Source of the DNA: Roseburia sp.
GTDB taxonomy: Bacteria > Bacillota > Clostridia > Lachnospirales > Lachnospiraceae
Reading direction: 5' to 3'
Length of the DNA: 42,166 nt
Assembly (NCBI GenBank): GCA_023664685.1
Contig: JAMPFC010000017.1
Coordinates: forward strand, 1-42,166
The notes under the pieces were generated by a model, which saw nothing but the letters and a program-made list of their open reading frames with translations, was not told the DNA's origin and did no database searches. Below, in pieces: positions 40,038 to 42,166 of the stretch. The translations under genes were made by a program, and so were the position numbers. Position 1 is the first letter of the stretch. Every line of letters begins with the position of its first letter.

Positions 40038-42005
40038 ATGAGTAAACGTAGAAAAAAGAATAAGAAAGTGTTTCAAAAAAAAGGAAATAAGGGAGTAAGA
40101 GGATTAGTAAGAAAGTTGAAAAAGTCTCAAATAAGATGCTCTGATATTCCTGAAGAATATCAGAATGACAAAGATATTATTAATGCTGAGTGTAAATCAG
40201 GAATAAGAAAACTTGACAATATCAATAATGTATCAAAACTTGATTTTAAAAATACACAAGACGTAGGTGCAATGTGTGAAAAGCTTGGCATTTCACGCGA
40301 ATCATATAAAATAGATGATAATAAAATTGAATCATTTGCTGTTACAAAAGAAAACGAGGAAAATACACAATCAGAACTAAAAGTACCGAGAGGATTACCT
40401 GTATCAAATGAAGTAGGAAGGGTGAGTTTATATAACGTAGATATGACAAAGGAGAGCATATGTTATGTTTCTGATATACATTTATTACATAAATTGAGGG
40501 ATTCTAAATTAGAATCTATGTCAGATGTCGTATATATTATCAAGGCTATTGTTGATAATATTGTAGAAGAATCAAGAAATATAATATTGATCGGTGGTGA
40601 TGTATCTTCTGATTTTTCAATATTTGAGTTGTTTATAAAAATTTTTAGATGTGAACTTGATAGTAAAGGTCATAATCCCTTGGTTATTTTTGTTCTTGGA
40701 AATCATGAGTTATGGGAATTTTCGCAGACTTCTTTTGATGAGATTGTAGAAAAATATAATAATCTGATTAATAAATATGGAATGTACTTATTACAAAATA
40801 ATATTTTATATAAAGATTCCGAAAAAAATGTACACACCATTACTGCAAAGGAAATTTTATTTCTTGGAGATAAAGAACTGCGTGAAAAAACTAGAACTGC
40901 ACAAATTGTATTTTTTGGTGGATTAGCATTTTCGGGATATAATGAACAATTTAATGCTAATAATGGTATTTATCGAGGCACTATTGATAGAGATATGGAA
41001 ATAAAAGAAAGTAAGGGATTTGAAGAACTGTACAAAAAGGTTTGTTCTGCTTTTTTTGATAAAAAACTTGTCATATTTACACATATGCCTATGGATTGTT
41101 GGAATAAAAAGATAGATTATCATAAAAATTATATATATGTTAGTGGTCATACACACAAGAATTATTTTTTCGATGATGGAGATATACGCATATATGCAGA
41201 TAATCAGATTGGTTATGAGAATAGTAAGGTGCATATGAAGTATTTTGATATAGATACTGAGTATGATTATTTTGCGGATTATAAGGACGGTATATACGAA
41301 ATTACAGGGCAGGATTATCGAGACTTCTATCAAGGTAAAAATATAATGATAAATTTCAACAGGAAAGTGAATATACTTTATATGTTAAAGAAGAACGGAT
41401 ATTATTGTTTTATTCACAAGTCTAAGCACGGTTCGCTTAGCATTTTGAATGGTGGGGCATTGAAGAAGTTAGACAGAAACAATGTAAATTACTATTATGA
41501 CAATATGGATTCAATTATCGAGCATATTAGGAAACCGTTGGATATATATACCAATATTCAACAAGCGATTTCAAAGGAAATAAAAAATATTGGTGGTAGT
41601 GGATTTATTCATGGTTGTATCATAGACATTGATTTTTTTAATCATGTGTATGTAAATCCATACGATAAGAAAATTACAGCGTATTGTGCTTTGGATATTA
41701 TAAATAAAGAGGTATATCCCAGTGTGTCGGCATTGTTAAAAAGGGAATGTCCTGAATTATATGTAGGATACATTAAATTGCTTACGGAAAATCCAGAGGG
41801 GCTTTCTGTTCTTAAAAATGATGGAAATGATGCAAATGGTGAAAATGGTGAGTTAGCATTACTGCCTAAAGATTATCTTGATACAGATATATATATAGTA
41901 TCAAGAAAAATAAAGAAAATGCAAAAATTAAATTCTAATATTTTAGCTGTATGGTATGAAAGAAAAGAAGGAAACAACATGATTGAACAAGACACAGATA
42001 AATAA
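40038..42005 (+). CDS. Long calcineurin-like metallophosphoesterase of an accessory type
   Basis: A 655-residue soluble protein with all metallophosphoesterase motifs: D146-x-H148 (YVSDIHLL), G187-D188 (LIGGDVS), GNHE (221-224), His349 (IFTHMP) and GHTH (370-373). The catalytic domain is thus about 140-400. It is flanked by a very basic N-terminus (first 30 residues rich in Lys/Arg) plus a polar region, and by a C-terminal domain of about 250 residues (beta-rich NGYYCFIHKSKHG, then GFIHGCIIDIDFFNHVYVNPYD) that I do not recognise. The gene is clearly more AT-rich than its neighbours, with AAT/ATA/TTA codons, suggesting recent transfer. GAGGTGAT precedes the ATG. Substrate unknown; nucleic acid or nucleotide hydrolysis is possible given the basic N-terminus. 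Confidence 0.82.
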   Translation: MSKRRKKNKKVFQKKGNKGVRGLVRKLKKSQIRCSDIPEEYQNDKDIINAECKSGIRKLDNINNVSKLDFKNTQDVGAMCEKLGISRESYKIDDNKIESFAVTKENEENTQSELKVPRGLPVSNEVGRVSLYNVDMTKESICYVSDIHLLHKLRDSKLESMSDVVYIIKAIVDNIVEESRNIILIGGDVSSDFSIFELFIKIFRCELDSKGHNPLVIFVLGNHELWEFSQTSFDEIVEKYNNLINKYGMYLLQNNILYKDSEKNVHTITAKEILFLGDKELREKTRTAQIVFFGGLAFSGYNEQFNANNGIYRGTIDRDMEIKESKGFEELYKKVCSAFFDKKLVIFTHMPMDCWNKKIDYHKNYIYVSGHTHKNYFFDDGDIRIYADNQIGYENSKVHMKYFDIDTEYDYFADYKDGIYEITGQDYRDFYQGKNIMINFNRKVNILYMLKKNGYYCFIHKSKHGSLSILNGGALKKLDRNNVNYYYDNMDSIIEHIRKPLDIYTNIQQAISKEIKNIGGSGFIHGCIIDIDFFNHVYVNPYDKKITAYCALDIINKEVYPSVSALLKRECPELYVGYIKLLTENPEGLSVLKNDGNDANGENGELALLPKDYLDTDIYIVSRKIKKMQKLNSNILAVWYERKEGNNMIEQDTDK

Positions 42006-42019
42006 GAATGAGGTGATTT

Positions 42020-42109
42020 GTGGAATGCCTGAATGACAAGAACAGGCTGTTCAGGCATTCGATGATGAAGCAATACATGTATTTCGCAGATTGGATTAAG
42101 AAAGGGTAG
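42020..42109 (+). CDS. Possible 29-codon ORF after the metallophosphoesterase gene
   Basis: A GTG start 9 bases after GAGGTGAT encodes a small Met- and aromatic-rich peptide (RLFRHSMMKQYMYFADW in its middle) ending in TAG. It contains the inverted repeat described below. It may be a real small protein, a remnant, or chance. Confidence 0.25.
   Translation: MECLNDKNRLFRHSMMKQYMYFADWIKKG
42023..42060. repeat. Inverted repeat between the metallophosphoesterase and second GNAT genes
   Basis: GAATGCCTGA (42023-42032) and TCAGGCATTC (42051-42060) form a perfect 10-bp stem with an 18-nt loop. There is no T-run after it, so it is not a standard terminator. Confidence 0.5.
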
Positions 42110-42113
42110 AGAT

Positions 42114-42166
42114 ATGGTGATTTATGAAGAATTTGATGTTTCGGAGATGGCAGATGTTATAGGAAT
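42114..42166 (+). CDS. Start of a second GNAT acetyltransferase copy (cut by the window end)
   Basis: The 53 bases from this ATG to the window end are identical to 39316-39368, the start of the GNAT gene. The identity begins two bases before the ATG; the upstream sequence and ribosome binding site are different. The gene continues outside the window, so it is not known whether the whole gene is duplicated. Confidence 0.8.
   Translation, partial: MVIYEEFDVSEMADVIG

Noticed and set aside
42023-42060. Rho-independent terminator after the metallophosphoesterase gene
   Set aside because: Good 10-bp stem but no T-run.
1-42166. CRISPR array, prophage or complete insertion sequence
   Set aside because: No array of spaced direct repeats was seen; KilA-N and the Rpn fragment are the only mobile-DNA-like proteins, with no structural phage genes, integrase or terminal repeats around them.

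Overview
The window looks like a chromosomal segment of a gut-type Lachnospiraceae (Clostridia, Firmicutes). The evidence is moderate GC, strong GGAGG-type ribosome binding sites with some TTG/GTG starts, sigma-A promoters with 17-bp spacers, a SpoIID-type sporulation protein, YtrA-type GntR regulation, and a large glucuronoxylan locus using ABC transporters that carry no ATPase gene of their own. All assignments come from reading the sequence; no database search was run.

Layout. Positions 1-2900 hold a truncated Rpn-family nuclease/transposase gene, a cupin, a SAM methyltransferase and a receiver-ComFB fusion. Positions 2930-5581 hold a eukaryotic-type NADP isocitrate dehydrogenase and thiC. 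Positions 5582-5975 are a gene-free stretch with two large folded inverted-repeat structures. A SpoIID/LytB-domain protein (5976-7787), a KilA-N protein containing a perfect 30-bp palindrome, an AraC-regulator remnant and a 98-codon orphan ORF follow. Positions 9400-12703 encode a MacB/FtsX-type ABC exporter behind two matching GTTAG-N6-CTAAC operators. Positions 12743-16522 encode a self-contained GntR(YtrA)-ABC-permease-surface protein operon with an operator on its promoter and a 119-bp tandem duplication before its last gene. A tRNA-Leu(CAA) lies on the minus strand at 16648-16730.

The main functional unit is 16851-38943. A GH43 enzyme is divergent from a nine-gene transport operon: large membrane-anchored binding protein, two permeases, NHL/TPR membrane protein, YIP1 protein, DUF5696 lipoprotein, two more permeases, lipoprotein binding protein. 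After a terminator come GH3, GH67 alpha-glucuronidase, uxuA and uxuB. Together these would import (methyl)glucurono-xylooligosaccharides, remove the glucuronic acid, cleave xylosides, and carry fructuronate through mannonate to 2-keto-3-deoxygluconate. Glucuronate isomerase (uxaC), KDG kinase/aldolase, xylose catabolism genes and the transporter ATPase are not here.

The right end (38944-42166) is an AT-rich accessory region: structured repeats, a GNAT acetyltransferase flanked by two copies of a folded repeat (one with a 56-nt insertion), an unusual long metallophosphoesterase, and the beginning of a second, identical GNAT copy at the window edge.
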